This document shows positions 25,464 to 34,056 of a stretch of 34,056 bases of DNA, piece after piece. The stretch comes from Prochlorococcus sp. AG-412-I05 (GTDB lineage: Bacteria > Cyanobacteriota > Cyanobacteriia > PCC-6307 > Cyanobiaceae). Each line of letters starts with the position of its first letter. Position 1 is the first letter of the stretch. The translations under genes and the position numbers were made by a program. The notes below the pieces were generated by a model, which worked only from the letters and a program-made list of their open reading frames with translations, was not told the origin of the DNA and ran no database searches. Location: positions 1-34,056 of the forward strand of contig QCLC01000021.1 in NCBI GenBank assembly GCA_003214855.1, in the 5' to 3' direction.

Positions 25464-25991
25464 TTAAAAAAAGCTCTCGCTATCCTGGGGGTGATGTAGC
25501 GCCACCTGGGCGTTAATTGCCGCCCATTGGTGGGGCGCCTTGAGGCTGCATGCCTGGATCACCTGGAGGCGGCATGTCCGGATCACCTGGAGGTGGCATG
25601 CCTGGATCACTGCCTGGAGGCGGCATGCCCATATCACCGCCCATTGGGGGAGCACCTGGAGGTGGCATGCCTGGATCACGCCTGGAGGCGGCATGCCCAT
25701 ATCACCGCCCATTGGGGGAGCACCTGGAGGTGGCATGCCTGGATCACTGCCTGGAGGTGGCATGCCAGCATCCCCTCCCGATGCGCCGCCATAATCAAAG
25801 CCAACCATGCCTTGACCTGGCATCGGTGGCAGAGGTTGATCTCCTGGGGCGAACTGACCTGGTGGCATCCCCCCTCCTGGCCCACCGCCTGGAGGGGGCA
25901 TTCCTGCTCCACCAGTGCCACCAGCTACTGCTTTTAATTCGTCAAGGGATAGCTCATCAGAGTTTTCCGTCGAAGCCTTTTTGTCAGACAT
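25464..25991 (-). CDS. double-glycine leader Gly/Pro/Met-rich repeat protein, candidate cargo of the C39 exporter
   Basis: A 175-residue product as the sequence stands. Residues 1-25 form an acidic leader ending SLDELKAVAGG, closely like the ends of Nif11/NHLP and other bacteriocin-type leaders cut by C39 peptidases; cleavage would fall after Gly25. The rest is built of MPPPG units with Gly-, Asp- and Met-rich spacers (GMPPPGSDPGMPPPGAPP), including a 23-residue repeat, and no Cys. After residue 104 the frame changes because one copy of a 69-bp repeat lacks a base. The present tail has five Cys in ACHLQ/CRLQ-type units and ends at 25464. With the base restored, the MPPPG pattern continues to a TAA at 25513-25515, giving 159 residues. 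The Gly/Pro pattern favours a secreted structural or adhesive peptide over a known bacteriocin class. Confidence 0.75.
   Translation of the reverse strand: MSDKKASTENSDELSLDELKAVAGGTGGAGMPPPGGGPGGGMPPGQFAPGDQPLPPMPGQGMVGFDYGGASGGDAGMPPPGSDPGMPPPGAPPMGGDMGMPPPGVIQACHLQVLPQWAVIWACRLQAVIQACHLQVIRTCRLQVIQACSLKAPHQWAAINAQVALHHPQDSESFF
25611..25747 (-). repeat. tandem 69-bp coding repeat, two copies differing by one base
   Basis: Positions 25611-25679 (69 bases) and 25680-25747 (68 bases) are identical apart from one missing T at the start of the second stretch in plus-strand order. Each encodes a 23-residue unit of two MPPPG blocks separated by SDPG and APPMGGDMG. Shorter related units extend on both sides (about 25540-25775). 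The near identity implies very recent duplication, and the missing base changes the reading frame of the gene. Confidence 0.9.
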
Positions 25992-26202
25992 GCGTTGAGT
26001 GGTAGGGGCTTAGCTCTTATTCCTAGGTCGTTATTGAGCTTTCGTCAGCCGGTTTGAGCATATTCACTTAGCTGCTTGCTATTTGATTTTTCATCTCTGC
26101 TTTGCTTATTGGTTGTCACTTGAAAAAAACTCAAGTCTTCGCTCGATGCGTAAAAAAACTCAATGTTCCCCGATAAAATCCTACTGATTCGGTCCACACC
26201 CA

Positions 26203-27528
26203 TTGAGCGATATTAGTAGTGCCTCAACGACACGTGAGCTTCGAGCAGGTGGTGTGCTTTTGGGAAAGGTGCGAGTCCCTGGGGATAAATCGATTTCCCA
26301 TCGCGCGCTTTTGTTTGGAGCCATCGCAGAAGGGGGCACCACTATTGAGGGACTCTTGCCTGCCGAAGATCCCATGAGTACCGCCGCCTGCCTTCGAGCG
26401 ATGGGAGCCACGATCAGCCCGATTCATGCAGGGCAAATAGTTCGAGTCGAAGGTGTTGGTCTCGATGGACTTCAAGAACCACAAGATGTACTTGACTGCG
26501 GCAACTCCGGCACAACAATTCGGCTGATGTTAGGGCTTTTGGCAGCATGCAAGGGCCGCCATTTTGTGCTTAGCGGTGATGCCTCTTTGCGCCGTAGGCC
26601 CATGAATCGGGTTGGCCAGCCTTTAGCAATGATGGGAGCCAAAATTAAAGGACGATCCAACGGCGACTTCGCACCACTTGCCGTGAGCGGTCAGAAACTT
26701 CGTGGTGGTGTCATCGGTACACCTGTAGCAAGTGCCCAGGTGAAGTCAGCCCTGTTGCTGGCAGCTCTTAACGCTGATGGGGTAACGACTGTGATCGAAC
26801 CAGCCCATTCGAGAGACCACAGCGAACGCATGTTGCGGGCATTCGGTGCTGATCTCGAAGTGGGAGGAGAGATGGGGCGCCATATCAGAGTGAGCCCAGG
26901 ACAAAAGCTTTATGGGCAAAATATTGTCGTGCCAGGTGATATCAGTTCCGCTGCCTTTTGGCTTGTCGCAGGCGCGCTAGTGCCTGGAGCTGAGCTCGTG
27001 GTGGAAAACGTTGGTTTAAACCCCACCCGTACCGGCATCCTGGAAGTGTTGCAGCAAATGGAAGCTCGCATTGAGGTGCTCAACCGCCATGAAGTCGCCG
27101 GTGAACCGGTTGGAGACCTACGGGTGAGGCAAGGACCGTTAAAGCCCTTCAGCATCAATGGGGACATCATTCCTCGCCTGGTCGACGAGGTGCCGATCCT
27201 GGCGGTGGCTGCTTGTTTCTGTGATGGTGAAAGCAAAATTACTGACGCCAGTGAACTGCGCGTCAAGGAAACCGATCGACTCGCTGTGATGACCAGGCAG
27301 CTCACGGCTATGGGAGCAGATATCGACGAACATGCCGATGGGCTCACCATCCGTGGGGTCCGCAAACTGCGAGGCACAGACCTCGATAGTGAAACGGATC
27401 ATCGTGTTGCCATGAGCCTGGCGGTGGCTGCGTTGCTGGCGGAGGGCAATTCCCGCTTGACGGGTAGCGAAGCTGCGGCTGTTTCCTACCCCAACTTCTG
27501 GGATGACCTTGAGCGGCTGCATCGCTAA
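26203..27528 (+). CDS. aroA: 3-phosphoshikimate 1-carboxyvinyltransferase (EPSP synthase)
   Basis: Joins PEP to shikimate 3-phosphate in aromatic amino acid synthesis. The 441-residue product has [11 protein letters not shown] (catalytic Lys29), [16 protein letters not shown] (about 97-112), [16 protein letters not shown], and [13 protein letters not shown] near 350 containing the Glu and Arg of the active site. The start is a TTG at 26203 ([17 protein letters not shown]); no ATG occurs near the N-terminus in frame, so the TTG is accepted. Its 3' end overlaps the next gene by 26 bases. It is divergent from the double-glycine gene, with about 210 bases between. Confidence 0.96.
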   Translation: MSDISSASTTRELRAGGVLLGKVRVPGDKSISHRALLFGAIAEGGTTIEGLLPAEDPMSTAACLRAMGATISPIHAGQIVRVEGVGLDGLQEPQDVLDCGNSGTTIRLMLGLLAACKGRHFVLSGDASLRRRPMNRVGQPLAMMGAKIKGRSNGDFAPLAVSGQKLRGGVIGTPVASAQVKSALLLAALNADGVTTVIEPAHSRDHSERMLRAFGADLEVGGEMGRHIRVSPGQKLYGQNIVVPGDISSAAFWLVAGALVPGAELVVENVGLNPTRTGILEVLQQMEARIEVLNRHEVAGEPVGDLRVRQGPLKPFSINGDIIPRLVDEVPILAVAACFCDGESKITDASELRVKETDRLAVMTRQLTAMGADIDEHADGLTIRGVRKLRGTDLDSETDHRVAMSLAVAALLAEGNSRLTGSEAAAVSYPNFWDDLERLHR

Positions 27529-28450
27529 TGCCGGTCACTCTCGCCCTTTGGGGGCGCTGAATGTTTTCCCAACTGCTGATGGTAGCTTCAGCCTGCATAG
27601 TGAGTACTTCGACGAAGCGTTCCACAACTCCGCCGGAGCGCTGAATGAAGCATGCGCGAAATTTGCACAACCGGCAGAGTTGACGCGCTTTAGTGGCGGA
27701 CAAACTCTTCGGATTCTCGACGTATGCATGGGTCTTGGCTACAACACTGCGGCTGTGCTGGATGCCATGCCAACTCCAGCACCGAATGTGCTGTGGTGGG
27801 GTCTAGAGATTGACAGGCGACCACTGGAACTCGCTTTGGCGCAGACGGGATTCTGTAGTACCTGGTCAGAATCGGTCTACCAGAAACTTATTTTAATCCG
27901 AGATTGTGATGGTTGGGATCAGCGAGAGAGCAGGGGAACAATGTTGTGGGGCGATGCACGCCAAACGCTTCATCAGCTACCCCAAGATCAGCAGTTTGAT
28001 TTGATTCTTCACGACGCCTTCTCTCCAGGTCGCTGCCCACAGCTATGGAGTGAAGAGTTTCTGCATGGCCTGGCCATACGATTGGCTCCGGGTGGGAGGC
28101 TCCTGACCTATAGCCGTGCAGCGGCCATACGTGCCAGCTTGCAGCGAGCAGGGCTGAAATTATTCTCGCTACTGCAAGTGCCAGGGGAGCGCGGAGGTTG
28201 GAGCAGTGGCACCATGGGGATGAAGCAGTTCAAGATCAGCTTTGGAGAGAAAGGGCCTGGTTGGCGGTCGCTTACTGCAATGGAACATGAACATCTACAT
28301 ACACGCGCAGCCGTTCCGTACCGCGATCCAACTGGAGAAGATCAGGCAGAATTGATCCGGAGGCGGCGCAGCACTGAACAACAGCTCTGCGGATTAGAGG
28401 CGACCAATACCTGGCACCAGCGCTGGACAGCCAAGCAAAGGCAAGGTTGA
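27503..28450 (+). CDS. MnmC-like SAM-dependent methyltransferase (Methyltransf_30)
   Basis: Likely methylates the aminomethyl group of the wobble uridine modification mnm5U34 in tRNA. The 315-residue product lacks the C-terminal FAD oxidase half of E. coli MnmC, so it is the methyltransferase-only form. [19 protein letters not shown] (about 26-44) is the family signature. The SAM site is [20 protein letters not shown] (about 69-88) and [22 protein letters not shown] matches the family's LHDAFSP catalytic block. It starts at ATG 27503 inside the last codons of aroA (26-base overlap), so translation is probably coupled. Domain-only activity on tRNA is inferred from family. Confidence 0.86.
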   Translation: MTLSGCIANAGHSRPLGALNVFPTADGSFSLHSEYFDEAFHNSAGALNEACAKFAQPAELTRFSGGQTLRILDVCMGLGYNTAAVLDAMPTPAPNVLWWGLEIDRRPLELALAQTGFCSTWSESVYQKLILIRDCDGWDQRESRGTMLWGDARQTLHQLPQDQQFDLILHDAFSPGRCPQLWSEEFLHGLAIRLAPGGRLLTYSRAAAIRASLQRAGLKLFSLLQVPGERGGWSSGTMGMKQFKISFGEKGPGWRSLTAMEHEHLHTRAAVPYRDPTGEDQAELIRRRRSTEQQLCGLEATNTWHQRWTAKQRQG

Positions 28451-28720
28451 TTCTTGTCAGGAAGAAACGAGTGAAAAATTAGAATAGATAAGACTTCAAA
28501 GAGATTGTTTAGAGTCATTCTTGAATCCTTCCACCTCAACGCAAGTTCATTGCATACAGCTGATCAATCGCAAAGGAGATGTTGTGGCAACGTTTGATTG
28601 AATGGGTTCTCTTTTGCTAGGTGATTCATACCGATGACTGGCAGCTTGCTTTCACTTGAGATTGTTGATCATGATCTATAGGATTGCTTGAACAATGACT
28701 CATCAATAAGGAGGCTTTTT

Positions 28721-28849
28721 ATGTGGGGTCATAGTGTGATTCTTTGCCAGCAAAGTGCTAGTGATAGTGAAAGTAGAAACTTCTCTGGCGCTCTTCTGGC
28801 TGAATCATCACTGCTAGAAGCTGAGCTGATCCTGCTTAAAGGCTGTTAA
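28721..28849 (+). CDS. unrecognised 42-residue ORF with strong Shine-Dalgarno
   Basis: AAGGAGG at 28708-28714 sits six bases before ATG 28721, the best ribosome site in the window, and the frame runs 42 codons to TAA at 28847-28849. The product begins [18 protein letters not shown] and ends [11 protein letters not shown]. It has two Cys, a Ser-rich middle and a Leu-rich helix-like C-terminus, with no membrane helix or double glycine. No family is recognised. It lies in a 450-base gap between the MnmC-like gene and glmU. The ribosome site argues for a translated small protein; conservation in related genomes would settle it. Positions 28451-28707 hold nothing recognised. Confidence 0.5.
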   Translation: MWGHSVILCQQSASDSESRNFSGALLAESSLLEAELILLKGC

Positions 28850-28904
28850 CTGCAGTGAAGTTGTCGGAATTCAATTAGATTCCGGCCGATTCGCCATTCG
28901 CTCC

Positions 28905-30245
28905 ATGCTTGCCGTCGCCATCTTGGCTGCTGGGAAGGGCACCCGCATGAAGAGCTGCCTGCCCAAAGTCTTGCAACCGCTCGCAGGTTCCACATTGGTT
29001 GAGCGGGTGTTGACTAGTTGCTCGGGCCTTCAACCTCAACGGCGCTTGTTGATTGTTGGCCACCAGGCGCAAGAGGTGCAACAGCAGCTCATTGATTGGC
29101 AAGGCTTGGAGTTTGTTGTTCAACAACCTCAGAACGGTACAGGTCATGCGGTGCAGCAAGTACTGCCCGTATTGGAGGGCTTTGATGGCGAGCTTTTGGT
29201 TCTCAATGGTGATGTTCCATTACTTCGACCAAGCACGATCGAACACTTGGTGAACGAACATCGCTCAAGTGGTGCCGACGTCACGCTGCTAACAGCCCGA
29301 CTCGCAGATCCCACGGGCTACGGCAGGGTGTTTTCAGATCAACAAGGCCGCGTAAGCACCATCGTTGAACATCGCGACTGTAGTGACGAACAGCGCCACA
29401 ACAATCTCACTAACGCAGGCATCTACTGCTTCAATTGGAAGAAATTGGCCGCAGTACTACCCCAACTTTGTAGTGATAATGATCAAGGTGAGCTCTACCT
29501 CACCGACACTGTGGCGTTGCTACCTATTGCGATGCATGTAGAGGTGGCTGATCCCGATGAGGTGAATGGCATCAACGATCGTTGCCAACTTGCCAACTGT
29601 GAGGCGCTGCTTCAAGAACGGCTACGTAACCATTGGCTGAAGGAAGGGGTCACTTTTACTGACCCTGCTAGCTGCACGCTTAGTGAAGATTGTCAGTTCG
29701 GTAGAGATGTGGTGATTGAACCTCAAACTCATTTGCGGGGCTGCTGCAACATTGGCGATGGCTGCCAGCTTGGCCCAGGAAGCTTGATTGAGAATGCCGA
29801 CCTTGGCCATGGAGTCAGCGTTCTTCATTCCGTTGTACGTGATGCCAAGGTGGGAAATGAGGTGGCTATTGGCCCTTTCTCACACCTACGCCCTGGTGCA
29901 GACATCGCTGATCAATGCCGTATCGGCAACTTTGTGGAGATTAAAAAAAGCCAAATTGGCGAGGGTTCAAAGGTGAATCACCTCAGTTATATCGGTGATG
30001 CACAGCTTGGTCGCCATGTCAATGTCGGGGCCGGTACGATCACTGCAAATTACGACGGTGTGAGAAAACATCTCACCGTGGTTGGTGACAACAGCAAAAC
30101 AGGGGCGAATTCCGTTTTGGTGGCGCCGATTGTTTTAGGGTCGGAAGTGACAGTAGGAGCTGGCTCCACTCTCACTAAAGATGTTCCCAATGGTGCTCTC
30201 GCCCTTGGCCGCTCCAAACAATTGATTAAAAATGGTTGGCAGTGA
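28905..30245 (+). CDS. glmU: bifunctional UDP-GlcNAc pyrophosphorylase / glucosamine-1-phosphate acetyltransferase
   Basis: Makes UDP-GlcNAc for peptidoglycan and lipopolysaccharide: acetylation of glucosamine-1-phosphate, then uridylyl transfer. The 446-residue product starts [17 protein letters not shown], with the nucleotide-binding loop at residues 7-17. [11 protein letters not shown]-like and [13 protein letters not shown] stretches follow in the N-terminal domain. The C-terminal half is a left-handed beta-helix of hexapeptide repeats (from about 245), with [17 protein letters not shown] and an acetyl-CoA-site region ANYDG. The start ATG at 28905 is clear. It converges with murF, stops 26 bases apart. 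Confidence 0.96.
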   Translation: MLAVAILAAGKGTRMKSCLPKVLQPLAGSTLVERVLTSCSGLQPQRRLLIVGHQAQEVQQQLIDWQGLEFVVQQPQNGTGHAVQQVLPVLEGFDGELLVLNGDVPLLRPSTIEHLVNEHRSSGADVTLLTARLADPTGYGRVFSDQQGRVSTIVEHRDCSDEQRHNNLTNAGIYCFNWKKLAAVLPQLCSDNDQGELYLTDTVALLPIAMHVEVADPDEVNGINDRCQLANCEALLQERLRNHWLKEGVTFTDPASCTLSEDCQFGRDVVIEPQTHLRGCCNIGDGCQLGPGSLIENADLGHGVSVLHSVVRDAKVGNEVAIGPFSHLRPGADIADQCRIGNFVEIKKSQIGEGSKVNHLSYIGDAQLGRHVNVGAGTITANYDGVRKHLTVVGDNSKTGANSVLVAPIVLGSEVTVGAGSTLTKDVPNGALALGRSKQLIKNGWQ

Positions 30246-30271
30246 AACGAGAGGATTAAGGCTTGGCCCTC

Positions 30272-31670
30272 TTAGAGCAAAGGGATCAATTTCTCTAGAG
30301 CGACACCACGACTAGCCTTAAGCAGAACCACATCGCCGGCCTCAAGCCAAGCCTGCAATGGCTGAGCAGCCTGCTCTGGGTTGGCAACGACGGCCAAATG
30401 CGGCAAGGACCCTGCTGCTGTTGCCATGGCTTCAGCCTCTGCGCCTGCAGCAACGACGACGAGTCCATCCAAACCAACTTGTACCGCCCGTTCAGCGACT
30501 TGGCGATGCAAAGCCACACTCTGCTCTCCTAGCTCCAGCATGGTTCCGAGTACTGCAAAGTGACGTCCCGGTTGAATTGCTAATAGCTCCAATGCTGCTT
30601 GCACGGCTTCCGGCGAAGCGTTGTAGGTTTCATCAAGCACAGTGAAGTTGCCAACTTTTAGCCGTCGACTACGGCCACCAGGAACGTCTACTTTCAGATC
30701 GGATAGCGATTCCTTGCAGATATCTAATTCACGGGCAACTGCGAGTGCCAGCATCAAATTGCAAGCGTTATGCATCCCTTCTAAAGGCAGGGTGTAGGCC
30801 TTTCCCTCTAGCAGTAGTTCACCCTTGGCAAGGTCAACGCGGCCAACCAGGTCAGCCATGGGTAGAGCTCTTCGATGTAGACCTGCAATCTCTGGGGGCT
30901 CTAATTGTTGCTTGTCTTGAACTGCCACGCGGATCACCCGCCCCCGCCAGATCCGCTTAAGAGTATCTTCCAGGAGCGAATCGCCTGCTGGGATGACGAT
31001 CACTCCTTTGGAGTTGAGGCAAGTGGTGATCTCACACTTGGCGGCAGCAATCGCCGCACGACTACCTAAACGACCGACGTGTGCATTACCGATATTGGTG
31101 ATCACAGCGACGTCTGGTTGGGTGCAACAGGAGAGCCGTTCTATTTCCCCAATTCCACGCATCCCCATCTCCACCACAACTGCGCCATGATCTGAATGCG
31201 CCTGCAACAAGGTGAGCGGAACACCCACATCGTTGTTGTTGTTGCCTGCACTTGCCAAGACCTCACCAAGGGGTTTGAGTGCAGAACGGATCAACTCCCG
31301 AGTCGTGGTTTTTTCCTGCTGAACCTGTTACGGCAACCACCGGGACATTCAACTGACGGCGATGCAGCAACCCCAGCTGCTGATAAGCCTCGAGAGTGTC
31401 TTCCACGATCCAATGGGGGAGACCCTCGGGCACTGGATGATGATCTTTGCGAGCCACCACAGCCGCCTGGGCCTCAAGCTTCAGAGCTTGAGCAAGAAAG
31501 GCATGACCATTGAAATGCTCCCCCACCAACGGCACAAAGAAGCTGCCTTTGCTCAATTGACGACTGTCTGTGCAGATCGGACCAACAGCTTGGTCAAGAT
31601 CTAGATCAGACGCGTGAACATGCATCGGAGCACCCCAAAGCTCGACCAGCTGCCCCAGACGCAGTCTCAT
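30272..31670 (-). CDS. murF: UDP-MurNAc-tripeptide-D-Ala-D-Ala ligase, split by a one-base frameshift
   Basis: Adds D-Ala-D-Ala to the UDP-MurNAc tripeptide, the last cytoplasmic step of the wall precursor. The N-terminal part (from ATG 31670, MRLRLGQLVELWGAP) ends with VPVVAVTGSAGK at residue 120. The rest continues in another frame as the expected TTTRELIRSALKPLGEVLAS, then GNNNNDVGVPLTLL, DETYNASPEAV and ALEKLIPLL. The shift is due to six A's where five would keep the frame (T's 31309-31314 on the plus strand), right after the P-loop Lys. Without the extra base the product has 465 residues, the normal length. As given, translation would stop shortly after (in the frame ending at 31263). 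The ATG overlaps the stop of the upstream gene (TGATG). It is essential in relatives, so a sequencing error is likely. Confidence 0.9.
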
Positions 31671-32386
31671 CAAGCCAAATCCTGATCGAAAATGATCATG
31701 CCCACACCCACTCTTGCTGTCCTGGCTAGCAGTTGATCATCCTCACCCTGAAGCTGAAGTTCGTCATAACCGAGCTGTTCAGCAAGAGCTTGCCAACGAT
31801 CGGCAAGTTCATGTTGGCGAGATGAATTGAGGTTGTTCCAAGCTGGACTAAGTCTCAACACAAGATCATTGTCCAGGGGTCTTGGTTCGGCTGCAAGAAG
31901 CAAGCCACTGGGGAGATCATTGTCTGCCAGCATCGTTAAGAGAGGCTCAAGCTGAAGAGGTACAGCTAAAGGCGCTGGCAGTTGTGTGGATTCCAGTTCA
32001 GAAGGCTCCGACAACGTTGCAATAGGCTGTGACTCCGCAGTGGAGGGGCTAGACATCACAGCCAATGCAGCTGAATTGCTGGGATACGTCTCTGCAGGAT
32101 CTGGTTGTGCCACAGCTGCACGTTGGTCAATTAGCAGACTGCTGAGGAACACGCCCAAGACCAGTACCGTTGCAAGTGTCAATGGCCAGAACATTGGTGC
32201 CATTGCCGTAGGCCAGAACCTTGGTGTGGAGAATTCGCCTTGCCGGTTGAGACGCCAGACTTGCCTGAGTCGTAGACCAAGGTCTGCGAAGACATCACGA
32301 AATCCCTCTCGCAGGGATACCCAGGGATTGGTATAGGGGACTGGGAGTCGTCCCGTTTGCTTCTCTGGCCGGGGCGACTTTTCCAT
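31670..32386 (-). CDS. membrane-anchored protein of unknown function
   Basis: A 238-residue protein with a cytoplasmic N-terminus containing PWVSLREGFRDVFADLGLRLRQVWRL. One transmembrane helix follows (MFWPLTLATVLVLGVFLSSLLI, about 65-86), then a Ser/Pro/Glu-rich linker and a C-terminal domain of about 95 residues (LPAPLAVPLQLEPLLTML to the end) with alternating helix-like stretches (DNDLVLRLSPAWNNLNSSRQ, YDELQLQGEDDQLLARTARV). The topology suggests an extracytoplasmic C-terminus. It sits between glgA and murF on the same strand, with its stop overlapping the murF start by one base, suggesting translational coupling and a possible envelope role. No family recognised. Confidence 0.75.
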   Translation of the reverse strand: MEKSPRPEKQTGRLPVPYTNPWVSLREGFRDVFADLGLRLRQVWRLNRQGEFSTPRFWPTAMAPMFWPLTLATVLVLGVFLSSLLIDQRAAVAQPDPAETYPSNSAALAVMSSPSTAESQPIATLSEPSELESTQLPAPLAVPLQLEPLLTMLADNDLPSGLLLAAEPRPLDNDLVLRLSPAWNNLNSSRQHELADRWQALAEQLGYDELQLQGEDDQLLARTARVGVGMIIFDQDLA

Positions 32387-32506
32387 GCTGATCAGGAACC
32401 CTGACGACCAAGCGGCAGATTGAAAAGATTGGGGTGCAGCAATGGGGTCGTCTGCAAAAGAGCCGCCAAATCTGCAAAACCAACAATCAATTCTAAACCT
32501 CTTTTT

Positions 32507-34006
32507 TTAATCATTGCCCTTCTTTTTGCGTCTGGTTCTTTTTTTCGCATTCCTGTCCTGACCCTGACGGGAAGGGTCTGAACCCTGGCCGAGAGAAAAT
32601 TGCTCCACAACCGCCGCATCAGGAGACGGCTCCTTAAAGCCACAGATATCTCGATACATCTGCTCATAGTCGAGAGCGGAGCGATCCCAGCTGTAGTTTT
32701 GAGTCATCCCACGTTGCTGCAACTCACGCCAGCAATCACGATGACGGAACGCCTCCCAGGACCTCACTAAAGCTGTATAGAAGTCAACAGGCTCAAATCG
32801 ATCGAAGCAGAATCCAGTACCGGTTTGATGAATAGGGTCGTAGGAAGGCACCGTGTCGACAAGACCACCCACTTTGCGTACCACCGGCACGCTGCCGTAG
32901 CGCATGGCCAACAGCTGACTAATGCCACAGGGTTCGAAGCGACTCGGCATCAGAAATGCGTCACTGCCGCCGTAGATCAAACGTGCTAGGTCATCGTCGT
33001 AAGTGAGGAAAACCGAGAAGCGGCCCGGGTTCTGAATTGCCAATTGCCACAGGCCTGATTCCAAACCACGCTCACCAGTGCCCAGTACGACGATCTGGGA
33101 ATCTGTGTAAGCAAGCAAACGCTCTGTCACCTGCAGCAGAAGATCAACACCTTTCTGATCCACCAACCGACTCACCATCCCCAGTAGATAGGTGTCTGGA
33201 TTGACCTCAAGCCCCATGCGCTGTTGAAGGGCTTGCTTGTTCACAGCACGACCTGAAAGGTCATCGGCATTGAAAGTGGCTGGCAAAGACTTGTCATTAG
33301 CAGGGTCCCAATCCTGTAGGTCAATGCCATTGAGAATCCCACGCAGTTTTCCAGAGATGTAGTTCAACAAGCCATCAAGGCTCTCCCCGTATTCAGATGT
33401 ACAAATCTCTCTGGCATAGGTGGGAGAGACGGCATTCACCCGATCGGCATAAAGCAAGGCTGCCGCCATGGTGTGATCCCCTTGCATGTACCAGGGGCAC
33501 CAAGTCATCCGATCAAGTTTCCAGCGCCAGGGGCCCTGATATTTGAGGTTGTGAATGGTAAAGACCGTGCTGATTTCAGGGTCCTGATGCATCCACACAG
33601 GAATCATCCCGGTATGCCAGTCGTGGCAATGCAGCACCTGCGGTTTCCAAACGTTCCAGGCAAATTCCGTTGTCGCGCTTGCGAAAAATGTAAAACGCCA
33701 ATCTTCGTCTTCTCCGCCGTAGATCCGTTCAGGATCAAAAACTGGATGCCCCACCAGATAAAGGGGTAAACCATTGCTTGGATGACTTGTCTCATAGATG
33801 GCGAACTCGTTGCCCATGGTCTGACCCCGCCAAATCGGATCAGTAGGGATATCCAGCAAGCTCCAGAGCTTGCCGTAACCAGGCATGATCAGACGCACAT
33901 CATGATCAAGCTTGGCCAGAGCTGGGGGCAATGAGCCCACCACATCACCCATTCCACCGACCTTGACCATCGGCGCGCATTCCGCAGCGGCAAATAGCAC
34001 GCGCAT
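32507..34006 (-). CDS. glgA: glycogen synthase (ADP-glucose, GT5)
   Basis: Transfers glucose from ADP-glucose to growing glycogen. The 499-residue product starts [40 protein letters not shown] is the ADP-glucose-binding KxGG loop (about 16-25). [11 protein letters not shown] near 128, [10 protein letters not shown] near 225, [11 protein letters not shown] near 288 and [28 protein letters not shown] near 360-390 are the expected GT5 blocks, the latter including the catalytic Glu. The C-terminus has a basic extension ([13 protein letters not shown]) beyond the usual end, of unknown role. Start ATG 34006; only 50 bases of upstream sequence are in the window, and no clear ribosome site is seen. 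The 120-base gap to the next gene contains nothing recognised. Confidence 0.96.
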   Translation of the reverse strand: MRVLFAAAECAPMVKVGGMGDVVGSLPPALAKLDHDVRLIMPGYGKLWSLLDIPTDPIWRGQTMGNEFAIYETSHPSNGLPLYLVGHPVFDPERIYGGEDEDWRFTFFASATTEFAWNVWKPQVLHCHDWHTGMIPVWMHQDPEISTVFTIHNLKYQGPWRWKLDRMTWCPWYMQGDHTMAAALLYADRVNAVSPTYAREICTSEYGESLDGLLNYISGKLRGILNGIDLQDWDPANDKSLPATFNADDLSGRAVNKQALQQRMGLEVNPDTYLLGMVSRLVDQKGVDLLLQVTERLLAYTDSQIVVLGTGERGLESGLWQLAIQNPGRFSVFLTYDDDLARLIYGGSDAFLMPSRFEPCGISQLLAMRYGSVPVVRKVGGLVDTVPSYDPIHQTGTGFCFDRFEPVDFYTALVRSWEAFRHRDCWRELQQRGMTQNYSWDRSALDYEQMYRDICGFKEPSPDAAVVEQFSLGQGSDPSRQGQDRNAKKRTRRKKKGND

Positions 34007-34056
34007 TTTTAAGTCAGTCGAGAGCCGCGAGACTCTAAATGTGCATCAGCTCAATC

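Noticed and set aside
25540-25775. CRISPR array
   Set aside because: Repeats are in coding phase (23 residues), directly adjacent without unique spacers, and belong to a protein gene.
25527-26005. Plus-strand open frames (84 to 151 codons) across the repeat gene
   Set aside because: They are the reverse complement of the MPPPG repeats and give Trp/His-rich low-complexity protein without ribosome sites.
31304-31320. Programmed -1 frameshift at A AAA AAC in murF
   Set aside because: Restoring the MurF frame needs a +1 shift, so a -1 slip would not work; a sequence error is simpler.

Overview
The window looks like chromosomal DNA of a marine picocyanobacterium, most likely a low-light clade IV Prochlorococcus (MIT 9313/9303-like) or a close marine Synechococcus. 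This rests on moderate GC in the housekeeping genes, a compact bidirectional layout, a family-typical gene set (long-chain prenyl diphosphate synthase beside murI, AMIN amidase, PrxQ, DUF1350, glgA, glmU) and the style of the peptide-export locus. Species is an inference from gene content; no search was run.

Region by region. Positions 1-3250 are an AT-rich accessory patch. It holds a phage small-terminase-like gene, the 3' half of a tRNA-Ala(GGC), a very AT-rich SAM methyltransferase, the C-terminal scrap of a tyrosine recombinase, and two tandem, mutually similar tiny membrane proteins, of which the 51-residue one is easily missed. Together these read as a decayed element once inserted at a tRNA gene. 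Positions 3282-16929 are housekeeping genes: peptide deformylase, an alpha/beta hydrolase, a DEDDh exonuclease, PrxQ overlapping a DUF1350 gene, acetyl-CoA synthetase, a HAD hydrolase, a polyprenyl diphosphate synthase, murI, a cell-wall amidase, a nitrilase-family amidase, a comB-family gene and a UbiD-family decarboxylase.

Positions 17259-26000 form the most interesting locus, a peptide-export system. In order it has a double cyclic-nucleotide-binding-domain protein, an ABC permease-ATPase with a long N-terminal extension, a HlyD-type adaptor, and an ABC exporter with an N-terminal C39 double-glycine peptidase whose catalytic Cys/His/Asp are visible. This matches the arrangement known from NHLM/Nif11-type peptide exporters. 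About 1 kb downstream, on the opposite strand, lies a gene with a short acidic leader ending in AVAGG, followed by a Gly/Pro/Met-rich repeat region. It is the obvious candidate cargo. The repeats contain a nearly perfect 69-bp tandem duplication in which one copy lacks one base, so the current frame runs into a Cys-containing tail. Between exporter and cargo sits a small membrane-peptide reading frame interrupted by one in-frame stop, ending in a 12-bp perfect hairpin.

Positions 26203-34006 return to housekeeping: aroA, an MnmC-like methyltransferase, an unannotated 42-codon ORF with a textbook Shine-Dalgarno, glmU, then on the minus strand glgA, a membrane protein of unknown function and murF. 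As given, murF is frameshifted by one extra A right at its ATP-binding P-loop. Since murF is essential, this is either a sequence error or something worth checking. The two single-base frameshifts (murF and the repeat protein) should be verified against reads before biological interpretation.
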